A DNA stretch of 32,891 nt, from NCBI GenBank assembly GCA_041600415.1, contig JBFIKF010000011.1:1-32891 (forward strand), written 5' to 3'. A program made the position numbers and the translations under genes. Below, in pieces: positions 32,641 through 32,891 of this stretch (its first letter is position 1; each line of letters begins with the position of its first letter). The stretch comes from JBFJKD01 sp041600415 (GTDB taxonomy: Bacteria > Pseudomonadota > Gammaproteobacteria > Pseudomonadales > Porticoccaceae). The notes under the pieces are model-generated. The model saw nothing but the letters and a program-made list of their open reading frames with translations. It ran no database searches and was not told the origin of the DNA.

Positions 32641-32891
32641 GCAGCGTAGAGCAGATGCCCGGACAAGCCACCCCGGCATGCGCGTCCTTGGACCTGATCA
32701 ATGAAGTGCAACAGTTCCTGTACCGGGAAGCGCGTCTGCAGGACAGTGAAAAGTTTCGCGACTGGCTGGAGATGCTCACCGAGGATGTGCACTACTGGAT
32801 GCCCTATCGTTACCAGCGCTATCGCAAAAATGAAAAAGAGCCGTCCATTTACGACACGGCCTACTACAACGATTCTCTGGAAGATCTGAAA
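32637..32891 (+). CDS. Rieske dioxygenase beta subunit (partial, N-terminal 85 residues)
   Basis: The visible 85 residues include LINEVQQFLYREARLQDSE and WLEMLTEDVHYWMPYRYQR, followed by an acidic stretch YYNDSLEDLK. This is the N-terminal part of the small NTF2-like beta subunit of ring-hydroxylating dioxygenases. The ATG overlaps the alpha stop codon by four bases, so the two subunits are translationally coupled. The gene runs off the right edge, where a ferredoxin or reductase gene may follow. Confidence 0.92.
   Translation, partial: MSSVEQMPGQATPACASLDLINEVQQFLYREARLQDSEKFRDWLEMLTEDVHYWMPYRYQRYRKNEKEPSIYDTAYYNDSLEDLK

Overview
The window looks like an accessory aromatic-compound catabolism region from a Gram-negative proteobacterium. 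It has an outer-membrane porin-like protein, Tat and lipoprotein signals, a c-type cytochrome and short intercistronic overlaps. My best guess is a marine or soil gammaproteobacterium: glutathionylspermidine synthetase/amidase and the DUF1302/DUF1329/YCF48/RND set fit that group. This is inference; there is no rRNA or housekeeping marker. No tRNA, rRNA, CRISPR array, insertion sequence or recognisable transcription regulator was found.

Layout. (1) Bases 1-6996, minus strand, read right to left: a ferritin-like diiron-type protein of unknown role, an aldehyde dehydrogenase, a zinc alcohol dehydrogenase, the alpha and beta subunits of a Rieske ring-hydroxylating oxygenase, a PdxA-family dehydrogenase (as in terephthalate-type pathways), and the start of an XylT/DmpQ-like [2Fe-2S] ferredoxin. 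(2) Bases 7244-15402, plus strand: an alkylphenol or methoxyphenol side-chain oxidation and decarboxylation operon. It encodes a UbiX-type prenyl-FMN synthase, a small Tat-signal protein, a VAO/PCMH-type flavoprotein, a lipoprotein cytochrome c, an aldehyde dehydrogenase, a UbiD-type decarboxylase, its small zinc-ribbon partner (VdcD/BsdD type), and a second flavoprotein that lacks the catalytic residues. A tandem carboxymuconolactone-decarboxylase-like protein follows. (3) Bases 16533-20029: a sulfotransferase-like protein, a GST and a glutathionylspermidine synthetase/amidase. (4) Bases 20311-26988, minus strand: an envelope set of DUF1302 outer-membrane protein, DUF1329 lipid-binding-like protein, YCF48-like protein and RND/MMPL exporter. 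(5) Bases 27279-31067, plus strand: three transporters. (6) Bases 31270 to the end: a second Rieske oxygenase (alpha and partial beta), preceded by an exact FNR/ANR box.

How it may work together (inference). A hydrophobic aromatic enters through the envelope set and the transporters. A para-alkylphenol or guaiacyl compound is oxidised at the benzylic carbon by the flavocytochrome. The aldehyde is oxidised to the acid, and the prenyl-FMN decarboxylase removes CO2 to give a phenol or guaiacol. The Rieske branch oxidises another aromatic acid to a dihydrodiol that the PdxA-family enzyme rearomatises to a catechol. The XylT-like ferredoxin predicts extradiol ring-cleavage genes just beyond the left edge.

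The most unusual points are the catalytically dead-looking second flavoprotein, a possible Tat hitch-hiker export route for the signal-less flavoprotein, the ferritin-like protein at the head of the Rieske operon, and the FNR-type promoter in front of an oxygen-consuming dioxygenase.
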